A stretch of 64,000 nt of DNA, taken from positions 30,846,133 to 30,910,132 of the forward strand of contig CM059975.1 of assembly GCA_030490835.1 (NCBI GenBank), written 5' to 3'. Origin of the DNA: Annona cherimola. Lineage: Eukaryota > Streptophyta > Magnoliopsida > Magnoliales > Annonaceae. The translations under genes and the position numbers were made by a program. The notes beneath the pieces were generated by a model. The model ran no database searches, was not told where the DNA came from, and worked only from the letters and a program-made list of their open reading frames with translations. Below, in pieces: positions 9,467 through 21,556 of the stretch; positions within the stretch are counted from its first letter, which is position 1; every line of letters starts with the position of its first letter.

Positions 9467-9761
9467 CATTTTCTACTAAAATCATTGGCTTAGACATACA
9501 AAGATTGCTGACCAACATCAATATGCCATATTCTGGATAATTCATGGCTCCAAGTAATCATCATTTCCTGAAATGAGCTGGTCAGTCATCTGGTTTGGGT
9601 ATGTAAAGAACATTTTCTGCTAAATCATCGGCCTCAACGTACAAAGATTGCCAATCAACATTGCATATTCCAATATGCCGTATTCTGGATAATTTATGGG
9701 TCCAAATAAGCATAATTTCCTTAAATGAGCTGGTCACTCATCTGGTTTGGGTATGTAAAGA
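9467..9761. repeat. Diverged tandem duplication of about 150 bp in the PPR 3' flank
   Basis: Copy 1 (9467-9610) and copy 2 (9611-9761) share ATTTTCTACTAAAATCATT-like starts, TACAAAGATTGC, TATTCTGGATAATT, AATGAGCTGGTCA and CATCTGGTTTGGGTATGTAA. It may lie in the PPR 3' UTR. Confidence 0.8.
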
Positions 9762-9789
9762 ACAAGCGGTGGATAAAGAAATTATGAAC

Positions 9790-10372
9790 AGTTTGATTTG
9801 CGTTTTGCTGCCTTTCTACTTGGATGCTGGCCAAGGGCTCCACCTTATATGGATCTGCAAGCAACTTCTATTCTTGCTAAACAGGTTCTAGCAATTCGAA
9901 ACTTCTTGGTTCGTTATTTGCTTGTTTCACTGATAATGGTGATTGAACATCTCTCTTTCTGGGATCTTTATTGTGGTTCTATTTTCACAATATTCACAAA
10001 GGTTCTTTGGGTAACTAACTTGATATGTGTTGTTGTCTTCATTTGACTGAAGCAGGTATCAACTACATTTGTGGGGAAGTTTAGTCGCATTTATGGGACT
10101 GGTGTGGACATTGTAGCGGGCCTTCTCTGGGTATTGAATGCTCCACATGATTATCCTCTAGTGGTTTCTATTACTGATTGGGGATTTGGATGGATGATTA
10201 TCCTGTAGTGGTTTCTATTACACAGGGATTTGGTCGTTTGTCATATGGCCTTGTTGGTGGTGGTGCTGGGTTCATTCCTTTCCTTTTGAGTGCATTTTTG
10301 GCTGCTCAAGTCCAATTTTCTATTGTATCTTTCTCCCACAGTTTTCTCCCTTGATTTTGGGTATGATTCTAG
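9790..10372 (+). pseudogene. Exon-like remnant, gene not recognised
   Basis: This stretch is less AT-rich than its surroundings. It has splice-like edges (for example GAAGCAG before 10057) and short frames with a coding look: KFSRIYGTGVDIVAGLLWVL at about 10078-10137, and GFGRLSYGLVGGGAGFIPF followed by LLSAFLAAQ at about 10219-10302. Between them an imperfect duplication of about 50 bases (about 10150-10218, unit CCTCTAGTGGTTTCTATTAC) breaks the frame. I do not recognise the family. It could be a fragment of a small membrane protein gene, or untranslated sequence downstream of the PPR gene. Confidence 0.3.
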
Positions 10373-10385
10373 ATAAGTCCGGATC

Positions 10386-10626
10386 CAGTGCACCCAGGTG
10401 CAAAAACCCATTTTTTTAAATTACGTTTTGAAATTTTTTTTATACAACTGTTAATCTAGGTGTATTTAACATGCATATCAATTTTTACCATTTTTGGAAA
10501 ATCAAAAATAAATATCTAAAAGTCTCCAAAAATGGTAAAAATTGATATACATATTAAATACACATAGATTAATAATTGTATTAAAAAATTTCAAAAAAAA
10601 AAAGTAGAATGTACCCGGGTGCACTA
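10386..10626. mobile_element. Foldback MITE, family A (GTGCACCC tips)
   Basis: Arms AGTGCACCCAGGTGCA (10387-10402) and GTACCCGGGTGCACT (10611-10625) are inverted. The pairing continues through GTTAATCTAGGTGTATTTAA and TTTTTACCATTTTTGGA and their complements. No coding capacity. Confidence 0.8.
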
Positions 10627-11084
10627 AGGTTGAATTTACCTGGATGCATTCAATCAGTGGCAATTCTAAATAGCATGTGCATTTTGGATGTCTTATTTCA
10701 ATGCTTAGAATTACTTAAGGCCATGGAACGCACAAGCTTTCACTTCTCCATTCAAAAGACATTGTAATCTCTGATAATTTCCTACCATGTTAAGGTAGAG
10801 ATGAAAGGCAGTTTATTTATTGAGAATTTTTTATATTTTGTGTATCCGCTTTTATGCATAAAACCTTCCAAGCACTTGAATTGTTTTAAAATTTTTGTGG
10901 TCGAAATAGAAAATTGAGTCAGTGATAAGATGAGAAAGTTTTTGTTGGATGGAAAAGAGGACAGCTAATAGAGTCAATGACGTGCAATAAATTGCCGTCT
11001 GTTATTAGATCAAGGGTAATGATCTAATGCGACCAGGTTGCATGGAAGTGAACATCAACCTCTTGCTTTTCTTTAAAAAGAATT

Positions 11085-11230
11085 GTAATGTTCTTTCCTC
11101 ATCATAAGCATTTTTCACCTAAGTGGGGTCAGCTATATGGATCCTGCTATGCTGTCCTTGATCTAAGCAATCTTTAATATTTTATATTTTGTTTCATTAT
11201 TTCAATCCATATATATATTTTTTTAAATCT
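11085..11230 (+). repeat. Dispersed repeat fragment (CACCTAAGTGGGGTCAGC type)
   Basis: The segment CACCTAAGTGGGGTCAGC with TATGGATCC, followed by an AT-rich tail, recurs at 57225-57370. Sequences of this kind are widespread in plant genomes, probably as LINE (RTE-like) or SINE tails. That class is from memory and not certain. Confidence 0.4.
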
Positions 11231-12172
11231 TACTCTTATTCTCTTACTATATTTTACATGAATTAACTCAACTTTTCTAATTGGTGTCATTCTAAACTTT
11301 TATTTAATATAACAAAGCTAAGGGTGCAACCCGGGTTCATGAAACTCGAGTTCACCTCAACCCTAATCTTAATCCTATTTGTAAAACTTCAATCATAATC
11401 CTAATCCTATTTTTGAAATTCGGGCTCGGGTTGAGTTTCGAGTTCACATTCTCCTATTAATATGTCTTTGTTACTCATCTTATATATAGTTTTTATCACA
11501 AACCTATTGTATAAAAAAGTTTAAAAAACAATTTATTATACGAAAGCAAGAAAAATTCAAATATCACTTAAGAGTAGAAAGAAAAAAAATCTGTTTTGAG
11601 CCTTGTCTTTGCATCAAGTAGAATAATGTTGTATTTTGGAGAACGTAGAAGTACAACTGTTTTTCATTCTGCAATTTAACACCAATATCACAATTATATA
11701 CATCAATATTACCATCCAATTGTAAGATAAACCTTATCACATCAATTATAATAAAATAAAATCATCCAAAAACCTCAAAATATCAAGTCGAATAAGATTA
11801 TATTAATTCAAGTACCAAACTCCAAATCACAACATCCAAGTTAACTTCAAGTCGATAACACAAGTCTTAAGTTTGAATAACCAAATTACAACAAACATTA
11901 CAACATAATAGAAATAAATATTTTTATTTTCTACTGTTATGTTCATTGCCCTTGTCTTGCATTATTACCATACGTCAAGCTAAATTCTTCTTTTCTAAAA
12001 GAAAAAATAAAAATTCAATGTTATATTGTATAATTGAACTTAAAGAGTATATATATGTATATATATTCAAAGATATAACTAATACCTATTTTAAATTAAT
12101 TGTTTGATGGAAGAGGAGGTAAAAAAGCATATGTTGATGTTTCATCAGCTTCCTCTAAAAGATAAATATTAG

Positions 12173-12464
12173 GGGTGTGTTTGTTTAGGGCAAAAAAATG
12201 TCAACTAAAACTTTTCAATCTAAAACTTTTCACTCTCCATAACTACTCTATTTTTTAATTATTTTTTTCACATTTTTCTATACAAACTACCCTACTTTTC
12301 AATCATTTCTACACATCTACCCATACAACTAACTTATCTATTTTAACTTTATTCTCTTTACCCATCATCATTACTCCTATTATATCACATCATTTTCTAT
12401 TGATTTGACAACTTCTACTCAAAAAACTTTTCATCAAAAGTTTTACCTCCAACCAAACACACCC
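12173..12464. mobile_element. Tourist-like MITE, family C, 292 bp
   Basis: Termini are GGGTGTGTTTG and CAAACACACCC, flanked by TAG on both sides (12170-12172 and 12465-12467). The interior (TTTTCACTCTCCATAACTA, ATTATATCACATCA) matches five other copies in this window. Three-base target duplications and these ends suggest a PIF/Harbinger derivative. Confidence 0.8.
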
Positions 12465-12539
12465 TAGTTAGAAAATAGTATTAAAAGTAAGCTAAATAAT
12501 TGAACATAGAAAAATATATATTACATCTTGCACATTTGT

Positions 12540-14562
12540 CTGATTCTTCAACGAATTCTTCATGACTTGAATCATTTGGAGTTGCTCTCAACTAATCTTG
12601 AATGCAAATCAAACACTCAACCAACATAGGTGTTAATGAATTACGATATTGGTCAAGAACACGTCCTCCCGTGCTAAATGCAGATTCTGATGCAACTATT
12701 GAAACAGGGATAGCCAAAATATTTTTTGCCATCAAAGATAAAACCCTATATTTTGTAGTCGTGGACCACCATGCTAAAATATCAAATGGTTCTACGTCAT
12801 TCTCAATAGGATATTTTAAATAGGCATCAATTTCATTTGCAATAACTCCAACACAAGAACTACTTGTGGATTGTCATAGCTTCCATTTTGCACGCTTTGG
12901 TTCGGATGATACATTACATACTTTAAATGAAGAACTTGTAGCTGTAAATGTGGATCCAACTTGATAAGTTCCATATAATTCAAGTATTTTATCATACACC
13001 TTCTTGGATAATATACAAGCTTGATCCATAGGAAGAAAAATTTTAAGACAAAATTCCAAATAATTTAGCTTGTAACTTGGATCAAACACTGCTGTAATGA
13101 GCAAGTAAATATTGAACTTGTCAATAGAACCCCAATACTTTGTAAGTTTTTCCTTCATTTTGTTACACATGTGAAGAAGGATAGGGTTACTATTCTGAAC
13201 TGAAAATGTATTTAATTGATCTTGAATCGTATCAAGTTGAGAAAAATGATGTGAGGAAGTGATATATTTGGTGTCTAACAAAAGCTCAGTTGCTTTAAGA
13301 AACAAGACTAAAAAGTCACAAATGACTCTAGCATGGTTTCAATCTTCTTCAAGAGGAGTAGTGCTCCTAAAGCTTGTATTATTCACTTTAAGATGTTTAA
13401 AAGTCATTTCAAAGGGCAAAGCATGTTTCAACATTAGGTATGCAGAATTCCAACGTGTTGACACATCTAAACACAAAGATAATTTAGTTGAAATTCTAAC
13501 ACTTTCACAAGATTTTCTAAATGTTTGTTCTCTACTCGGAGAACTCTTGACCCACTTTACACTATTGCGAATTCGGGCAATGAAATCCTTGATTTGATTA
13601 GTTCCCTCATATGCAACCAGATTTAAAATGTGTGCAATACAACGACATGCAAAGATTCCCCATCTCCAAAAAGAGCATTCTTCATTTTCAAATTTAAACG
13701 CAAAGCGTTTAAGGCAACATCATTGGCTGACGCATTATCAACAATAAGAGTACACACTTGTCTGATATTTCAAACATTCAAACATTCTTCAATTGCATTA
13801 GCAATAGCTTCGCCCGTGTGTGGTGAAGGAAGAATACAAAATTTCGGAATTCGCTTTTGAAGAGTCCAATTCAAGTCTATAAAGTGAGCAGTCAAACATA
13901 AATATCAAATATTCTGATTTGAAGTCCACAAATCTGTTGTCAAGTATACACGATGAATATTCTCACTAAAAATCTTTCTTAATTTAGCTTTCTCCAACTT
14001 GTATATTTTGAAGACTTCTTTCACAATTGTAGTTCTAGAAACATGTTTAATAAGTGGCTGCACAACTTTACAAAATTCTCTAAACCCTTCTTTCTCGACA
14101 AATTTAAATGACAATTCATCAAGAATAATCATTCGTGTCATTGCTCTTTTGCAAAGCTTCTTAGTCAAACTTCCAACCTAAGATAATTTTTTGACCATCA
14201 TCGCTTACTGTTTGAAATAACAACAAGCGTTGACCCTTGGCTCTGTTATTTGTATTATTTTTGCATAACTTTAAGTGTCTTGTTAATGTGTTTGTTCCTT
14301 GAGAACTTGGACACCTAAGTTTGATCTTACAATATTTATAAATACTCCATGCTACTTTTCCATTTTCATCCAAAATTCTTTCAAAATTTTCCCAAACTGT
14401 TGATGAAATTGTATACCCTTCCTTTTTTTAGGAAAAGGCTCATTTGCATCTGAACTTTTTTTAAGATCAACAGTGTTTGAGGCAGTTGGTGTATTTTTTT
14501 ATTTGCTCACTATTGATTTCTGGCTCGCTAATCTTGTCTTGCATATTACTTGAACTATCCAT
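12540..14562 (-). pseudogene. hAT-family transposase pseudogene
   Basis: Read on the minus strand from an ATG at 14560-14562. Pieces of a plant hAT transposase appear in order but in different frames and with stops. First is a BED zinc finger (14161-14373: WSIYKYCKIKL then TNTLTRHLKLC), in which the first metal-binding Cys is Tyr. Next is the segment with TTDLWTS (13905-14168), which carries the first catalytic Asp. Then comes a C-terminal part (12874-13305, with YLLITAVFDPSYKL), and finally the dimerisation region at about 12600-12840, with SESAFSTGGRVLDQYRNSL. The middle (13306-13904) has several stops. In life such a protein cuts and joins hAT ends, but this copy cannot make a product. It belongs to the element at 11319-17119. 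Confidence 0.88.
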
Positions 14563-15089
14563 ATTGAAATGATCACCTAAATATTACTTTTTTATAATAT
14601 ATAAAAATAATTAGAAATTGTCCATGTGAATTTCAATAGTTCTACTCATTTTAGAGCAATAACAAACTAATTCAAAAATCAAAATATTAACCAATGCGTA
14701 TCAAGTTATTAACAACTAACATAAACATAAACAAATGAAATAATTTTTTGGACAGTAAAGCACATGTTTCTAAATTACCATTTACACAGTTTGAAATTTG
14801 AATGATTTTGCATGCTGAGTAAACATAGATATTTCTAAATTACTAGTTACACAGTTTCTATTTACTTTATTTCTAACAATTAATTCTTAGATAGTTAATG
14901 CTGTTTTTATTTGTTTATTTTTTAAAATTCATTCTACTTATATATAATCACATTACAAAAAAATTTCCCCTATCTTTTGCTCTCATTTTCAAATATGGTT
15001 TTATTGCATCAGCTTTCAATAATTAATCATGTACTGTTAATTTGTATATTAAATAATAAGTAAGGATTTTTTATAAAAAATATCAAGTA

Positions 15090-15870
15090 AAGAACTGCTA
15101 CCGGCGCAGGGAGCTAGGGACAACCGGACAGGGACGGACGCCGACAATCACAGAAGACGCAGAGTCGTTCGGCACTTCGGTGGAAACGCGCCCCTCCTAA
15201 AATCAATAGATAGAGAAAGAGAGCACTGTATACGTAGATATGCAGATGGATCTTCGCGAAGAAGAACATCTCGAGTGGGAGCGGTTGAAACTTCTTGGCT
15301 CGGGATCGTCGACGCTTGTCGAGATGAGGCGGAAGAGAGGATAAAGTTGCTGGAGTCGGCGAATGAGAATTTGCGAGCTCGGAGCGTCGAAGTCAAAAAA
15401 AGAAGCCCTACGATGACTCATCGAATTTCCGGATTTGGAAATCGAATGCCGAGGCCAGAGATCCAGTCGGCGCAGCAGATGGAGAAAAATCTGACTGTTC
15501 GAGACGGTGAGACTCGAGAGGCGGAAACGCAGAACAACAGAAGGCAGTTCGGCGTGGCAGATGACAGAGAACTAAGAAGGGAAGATGGAGAAAAGGGCCG
15601 AAAGTGGTTTGCTGTTCGACGCAGCAGACGATGGAGAACTGAGAAGAGAAGACGGAGAAAAGGGCTGAAGCCTGAAAGCGGAAAGCCGAAAGCCTAAATC
15701 CGATTTTTGTTTGCCTGAAAGTGAAGGCTGAAAAAGTGAGCGACAAAAAATGAAAAGTGAAAAGTGAGCAGTAGAAAGCGGAAGGCTGAAGGTTGAAGTT
15801 GAAGGTTGAAGTTGAAAAGGGAAACCGAGCGGGGTGCGGGAGCTGAGGAGCTCGAGAATTGAGACCACAC
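15090..15870. other. GC-richer block upstream of the hAT transposase
   Basis: Base composition shifts sharply from the flanking AT-rich DNA. Frames of 98-140 codons exist on both strands but are purine- or pyrimidine-biased (RRSRRWRTEKRRRRKG; FSVFSSQFSIVCC) and match nothing I know. Its position before the transposase start on the minus strand suggests the element's promoter and 5' leader. A captured host fragment is the alternative. Confidence 0.4.
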
Positions 15871-15877
15871 TGGTTAC

Positions 15878-16899
15878 TAGGGGTGCAACTTGGGTCGGGT
15901 TATACCGGGTTGGAGTAAACTAAAATTCTAAGCCAATCGGGTTGAAGTAAACCCAAACCCTAACCCTAAGAATTTAATCCGGGTTCGGACTGAGTTAGGA
16001 CCGGGTTCACATTGGTTTTGGTTTGGTTTCGGGTTAAAATTCGGGTTACCAAAAAATTATTTTTTTCCAAATTTAATTGTAATCTAAAAGAAAATGATTG
16101 GAATATACATACCTGTATTTATGAAGTCAAGCCTCACGCTAAATTCTGCAACATCCTTTCAAAGAATTCTGCAATATCCTTTCAAAGAATTCTGCAATAT
16201 CATGCTGAATTCTGCAATATTCTTTAAATGAACTCTGCAAGCAATTTTTCAACACCCTATAGACACAAATAAATCGCAAATTAGTTAGTTTTATGACTAG
16301 TTGATCATTTCTATTTAATAGCTAATGGAAATTACTCAAGTTTAGCAAATAGAAAATGAACATATTATACAAACTATTGTAGTTGAAACTAAACATTATC
16401 ATACAAATTGCTAAAATAGAAATTGACCACTTGTCATACCAATAAACTTAAAATATGAATCAAATTTATAAAACAATCTGAAATTCAAACTAACAGATTT
16501 CTCATACTAACAGAAAATATGATATAAAATAGATTTATCATGCCAACTTAAATTCAAACATAATTCACATAACAGTGATTCAAAGCAACTAAATCTAAAT
16601 ACACTAAGTATAATGGTTCAACATTCTAATCTATTGATACACTGGTCACGTATATATTAATATTACAAAAAAAGCATGCATAATTTATGAAAAAATTATA
16701 TAAATTACATTGGGTTCGGACCGGGTCGGGTTTTGGTACCGGGTTGGTGCGAACCCAGGTTTGGTTTCGGGTTTCTACAGGTCGGGTTGAAACCGGGTCT
16801 TTTTTGGAAAAAATCTAAAAAATAAAACCCTTTTTTGGTTTTGGTACCGGGTCGGGTCGGGCGGGTTCGGACCGACCCGGGTACCAAGTTGCACCCCTA
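15878..16899. mobile_element. Non-autonomous hAT element, 1022 bp, nested in the larger hAT
   Basis: Ends TAGGGGTGCAACTTGG and CCAAGTTGCACCCCTA are perfect inverted repeats. Flanks are CTGGTTAC (15870-15877) and CTGGGCAC (16900-16907), matching at 6 of 8. Subterminal GGGTCGGGTT and ACCGGGTT motifs crowd both ends. The interior is AT-rich without coding capacity, and has a short tandem repeat of the form GAATTCTGCAATAT at about 16140-16240. Its ends match the host element, so it probably used the same transposase. Confidence 0.85.
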
Positions 16900-17504
16900 C
16901 TGGGCACTGGTAGGCTGGCAGCGGCGCAGCGCTAACTGCTGAGCTGTGATTGATATATAATATAAAATAATAATATTTTCAAATATAAACTCGGGTTCAG
17001 GTTTAACTCATCCCGAAAGAGTGTTATTTGAATTCAGTCTGGGTTCGGGCTGAAAAATGCTAAGTTTAAACACTACTCTTAGCCGGGTTCGGGCCGAACC
17101 CGGCCCAAGTGCACCCCTAGGCAAAGCCATCCTAAGTCTGTTTTTCTTCTTATTTTATCATCTATTGGCTACACTTTTAGAATGTCTTGAGTTAGGTTTT
17201 AAGCATTGGTATATCAGTAAAAAAAAAAAAAAAACATAAATGAAACTCATAGAGCTATCATATTTGGAAATATGGTGAAAATATATAACCATATTTATTA
17301 TTTTTATATAAGTACGTGGTCATATTTGTAAATAAGAATATATAAATACGTGGTCATATTTATAAATAAGAGTAAAACTTGCAGTTAGATTTTAAGTTGA
17401 AAACTTTTCTTAAAGTTAGTGGTAGATGTTCTTTGGAATTTTGTTTGTAAAAGCTTTCTTGAAGCAAAACATTATGCCTCGTGGTTACTGCTAGAAGTAA
17501 CTTA

Positions 17505-17811
17505 GGGCTTGTTCGGCCATACATTTTTGTGTGTTGCTGGTATTTTTACAAGTTTTGAAAACATTTAGCCTTATCTAAAAGTATTGCAACTTCTAGAAAA
17601 TAGTCTAATTTTAGTAAAGCTTAGTTATGGTTGCAGGAAGCAAGCAGATAATTACTAACGACAGGGTTTTGCTGCTAGCGGATGCTTAGCAAAACGTGCC
17701 CTTAGGCTTTATTTTGCGGTGCGTTAAGTAGGAAGTAAAATTAATTAGCTTTTTGGAGATAGCCGGTACCTTTGGTGCATTGGGTGGAAATCACGCATGG
17801 CCAAACAAAGC
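17505..17811. mobile_element. Tourist-like MITE, 307 bp (GGCCAT ends)
   Basis: Ends GGGCTTGTTCGGCCAT and ATGGCCAAACAAAGC are inverted. TTA flanks both sides (17502-17504 and 17812-17814). There is no ORF. This is a different family from the GGGTGTGTTTG elements. Confidence 0.8.
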
Positions 17812-18322
17812 TTACAAAATAACTAATCGATTTTTTTTTTTTTTTAAATAAGAAGTGATAAAAATGGCGGACTTAAATATTTCCTAACATGAAATTAGAT
17901 ATTTACCCCATGAAACCCATCTGAAGTCGGTGCATCCAAAAACCCATCTAAATCCAGTGGTTTAGAAATGCTTAATTATTTTCATTTGTCAAACGTAAAT
18001 ATTCTCTGCACTTTATACGCGGACATGTCCACTAAATCTTTACCATTTGTATATTGGTGCATGAGTTGAATGTAGGCAAAAAGATATTGCAATTCTGTCC
18101 CCTGAGGCCCATGGAATAATAGGTTTCTTTCGAGCCAAGTAACTCGATTTTGAAACTATGGGCTTAACTGTTGGTTTGGGTACGTTTAATTATATTATCT
18201 TAATTAATATTTTATAAATTAAGTCTAAGACAAAGTTTCGGTTTGGGATGGAACCGATTCCGTTTAATGTACACTTTCTTAGTTTTAGAACGTGCAAAAT
18301 AGATGCGATTCTTATAAATTTA

Positions 18323-18587
18323 GGGTTTGTTTGGTAATGAGTAAAACTTTTTATGAAAAGTTTTAAAGAGTAAAAGTTGTTAAATGATGTGATATGATAG
18401 AGATAATGACGAGTAGTAAAGGGGATAAAGTTAAAATAGATAAGTTAGTTGTGTGGATAGTCGTGTAGAAATGATTGAAAAATATAGCAGTTATATAGGA
18501 AAATGTAAAAAAATAATTAAAAATATGATAGTTGTGGAGAGTGAAAAGTTTTAACTTCACATTTTCTGTCAATTGAAAAACACACTC
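18323..18587. mobile_element. Tourist-like MITE, family C, 265 bp
   Basis: Ends GGGTTTGTTTGG and AAACACACTC, flanked by TTA (18320-18322 and 18588-18590). The interior is the inverse of the copy at 12173. Confidence 0.8.
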
Positions 18588-18590
18588 TTA

Positions 18591-19430
18591 ATTTGCAGGT
18601 TCTCGACCCCCTGGGGCTGGCGCCATCACCCGTTTATGGGCAGGCGCAGGTTCGACCCCATGTGTATGGCTGGTTATTTGTTATTTTACTTAGGAGTAGG
18701 GTTATTTCTGTTCCCCTGGCGAGTGGCTTATTTTGCAGAAAAATCCGTCCATCGAATAAGTGTGTCTAATTGTAATATTAGTTGTTACATTGTATATATA
18801 AAATTTTAATAAAAAAAATTTATAATTGTTTTTTTTTTTTTTTTGAAAAATACCATCTAACAATGTTTTAAAAAGGGACCTCGGGCCCGTTATTCATTGA
18901 GAGAGTGGCCAGGATTAATAAAACATCTCTGAACAGTAAGAACGTCTGATTGAACATAAAAACCCACCAAACGGTGCCTCCGTCTAGAAATGAAATTAGT
19001 ATGGGTCACGATCAATCCAACTCCAACACGATTTTTAGCCAACGTCCCATGTTACTCTGTATTTTACACTAGGTTGGACAAGTCAACTCAAACCTCACCC
19101 AATGGTCGGGCGTGAAGGCAGTGTTGCCAAACGGCCCAGGCTGCCTTCACGCCTAGGGTTCAATATCGTGCAGTTGTGTACCGTGTGTCCCTATGGTAAT
19201 GAGGATATTTATAGTTATCCTTTTTGAAAGTGTGTGTATATTTACAAGATGTCGCTCTAAGTTTGAGAATTGTGAAAGGGCCTATGTCACAGTGTGTATG
19301 ATATAAATAAAAAAACTTCACGCTCCTTTAATCGATATAGTTGGGTTGAAGTCAAGTTCACAGTTCAGGTCAAAAAAAGTAAGATATGTATGATAATTTT
19401 TAAAAATTTATATATATGAGATATGCTATT
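18591..19430. other. Gene-free stretch with a short perfect hairpin
   Basis: No gene is seen. A B-box-like GGTTCGACCCC occurs at about 18650 without a convincing A box. A hairpin with 13-bp perfect arms (19109-19121 and 19141-19153) and a 19-base loop stands out by GC content. The rest is AT-rich. Confidence 0.45.
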
Positions 19431-19442
19431 GTGTACACGGAT

Positions 19443-20300
19443 TGCACTGTAATTGTGGTGCAGTCCACTGCAAAATAGGCCCCATATATATTAAAATATT
19501 AGAATATTTTACACAGTCATTCATTTATATAAAAATCATACTTTAGATGTTGAAAATACTACTTTAAAATTGATATTTATTTTAAGCAATTTTATTATAT
19601 TAATTTTGTACCATTTTAAGATGAGACTCATATATATGTTGGATTTTGATGAAAATTAATATGTTAATAGAGTGAATAATTTTAAATAAAATGGATGAAG
19701 TAGATTTTTTATTGTGATTACGTGGAATCAACAGTGCATGGACTGCACGGTATAGTAACATGCACGTTGACAATTTCCTTTATATATATATATATATCTT
19801 TCTATCAAATATAAAGATATATATGTATTAAATTCTAAGTTAAACTTCCATATATTACTAAGTAGTAAAAGTAAATCATAATTAACCACAACAAAGTATT
19901 ATTAAACATAAATAGTATGATAAATTTTATTAAAATAAGTTAACAAAATAGGAAAATAATCAAGTGCATTCGGGCTGCACCGTAATTACGGTGCAGTCCA
20001 TGCACTATGGGTCCCATTTGATTATAAATGAGAAATTTACTTTACCCATTGTATTTAGAATTATTCACTTTATTAACATACCAATTTTCACCCACATCAA
20101 GCATGTATATACGTTCCATCTCAAAATGATACAAAATTAATGTAATAAAATAGTTTAATGTAAATATCAAGTTTAAAGTGACATTTTCAACATCTAAACC
20201 TTTTAAAGTATGATTTTTATATGGATAAATGATTGTATAAAATTTTATTATATTTTAATATGTGTGAGACCCATTTTACAACAGACTGCACCGTCATCTA
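19443..20300. repeat. Tail-to-tail inverted pair of family B repeats
   Basis: The first unit (19443-19764) runs forward and the second (19965-20300) is its inverse. They are separated by about 200 AT-rich bases. The second unit opens with a perfect 22-bp palindrome at 19975-19996. Tips are GTGCAGTCC / GGACTGCAC. It is the same family as 5168-5916, where the pair is head-to-head. Confidence 0.75.
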
Positions 20301-20305
20301 CATAG

Positions 20306-21188
20306 GATAGGTTCTCAACAAAATATATGTCATTACAAATTTTATTTGTACTTTGAACTAATGTTTGGGTTGAAATTTTGGATTAATGCTGAAATTTTTA
20401 ATATTTTAAATAATTATTTCGTCTATTGAAATTTTTGATATTGTATATACTTATCTAGTTTAAAATCTCATTTATATCAGCTTACATGTTAATTTATTAC
20501 AAGATATGATTTTAAAAATAAAATTATAGTTAACTATAAATAATATGAAAATTTTAGAAGAAAATAAGATTAAGATAAAAATATATGTTTATAAATGAAT
20601 ATAAAAAAGAGAAACTGATTATATACTCCTCTTAATTGGTTGTAAATGGATTAATGGTTGGACGAACTAATTGGGTTACTACATAGGTTGACAGGTTGTA
20701 AAATATTTACCATAATCCGCTTATTATTTAAATGGTTGAACGGGATGACGGGTCATAAACATTATTTCAAAATCTTAACCCAAACTCTCTTATAAATGGG
20801 TTGGAGGGGAGGATTGATGGGTTAACCATGACCCTTTACACACTTAGTCACAGATACACATGACTAAATTTTTATACATAGCTCGATTCTTCCATTGAAG
20901 AAAATTCAAATCGAAACACGAAGCCCTCTAGCTATTGCCAATTAGTACGAGCAAAAAACAAAGACTCCCACCCCTAAACATTAGCACCATGTTACAACTA
21001 GGTTTCTATCACAATTTTTTGATCATATATTATATCAATTTAATGGGTATTATAATCAGGCATTGAGACAATTCTTACAAATTTTAAATAATATTTTACA
21101 AATATCTAATTAGTAATCCAATTTTCCTAACATATTTCTATATATCCAACCATTGGGCGCTCCCACAGAAACTTAGGGAGGTATAACA
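20306..21188. other. Gene-free stretch with hAT-like subterminal motifs
   Basis: No gene is seen. About 20630-20840 contains repeated TGGGTT/AACCC-type motifs (GGTTGACAGGTTGTAAA, GATGGGTTAACC) like the subterminal parts of the hAT elements nearby. I could not define its ends. Confidence 0.35.
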
Positions 21189-21189
21189 C

Positions 21190-21555
21190 GGACTTCGGTT
21201 ATATGCTCCCAAGAGCATGCAGCGCTGCATGCTCCCGGGAGCATACACCTATTTTTTTTTATTTTTTTTGAATTTTTTTTATAAACTTGTTAGCCCAAGT
21301 GTATTTAAGGTATGTATCAATTTTTACCATTTTTGGAGATTTTTAGATATTTATTTTTTATTTTTGAAAATCAGTGACATTTTAGTAATTTAAAATTACC
21401 TAAAATGCCACTGATTTTCAAAAATAAAAAATAAAAATCTAAAATACTCTAAATATGGTAAAAATTTACCCAAAGATTAAATACACTTAGGCTAACAAGT
21501 TTATGAAACAATTTTCAAAAAAAAAAAAAAAAGGTGTATGCGACAACCGAAGTCC
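21190..21555. mobile_element. Foldback MITE, family A, with 10-bp target duplication (Mutator-like)
   Basis: Ends GGACTTCGGTT and AACCGAAGTCC. The 10 bases before (GGTATAACAC) and after (GGCATAACAC) match at 9 of 10, the duplication length typical of Mutator elements. The arms extend inwards through TTTTTACCATTTTTGGAGA and a nearly palindromic centre at AGTAATTTAAAATTACC. A second small palindrome lies just inside the left end (GAGCATGCAGCGCTGCATGC). Confidence 0.8.
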
Positions 21556-21556
21556 G

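Larger units (their letters stand above)
11319..17119 (-). mobile_element. Old hAT (Ac-like) DNA transposon, about 5.8 kb, nested insertions
   Basis: The left end is TAAGGGTGCAACCCGGG. The right end reads CCCAAGTGCACCCCTA, whose complement is TAGGGGTGCACTTGGG. The flanking 8-mers are AACAAAGC (11311-11318) and GGCAAAGC (17120-17127), matching at 6 of 8, which suits the 8-bp hAT target duplication. Subterminal CGGGTT motifs occur at both ends. Inside are a decayed hAT transposase (12540-14562, minus), a Tourist-like MITE (12173-12464), a GC-richer block (15090-15870) and a smaller element with the same type of ends (15878-16899). The element is clearly inactive. Confidence 0.75.

Noticed and set aside
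15275..15746. 140- and 112-codon frames on opposite strands in the hAT
   Set aside because: Both are purine/pyrimidine-biased, antisense to each other, and lack recognisable features. More likely leader DNA.
18590..18690. Second SINE, suggested by GGTTCGACCCC
   Set aside because: No A box at the expected distance and no defined tail.
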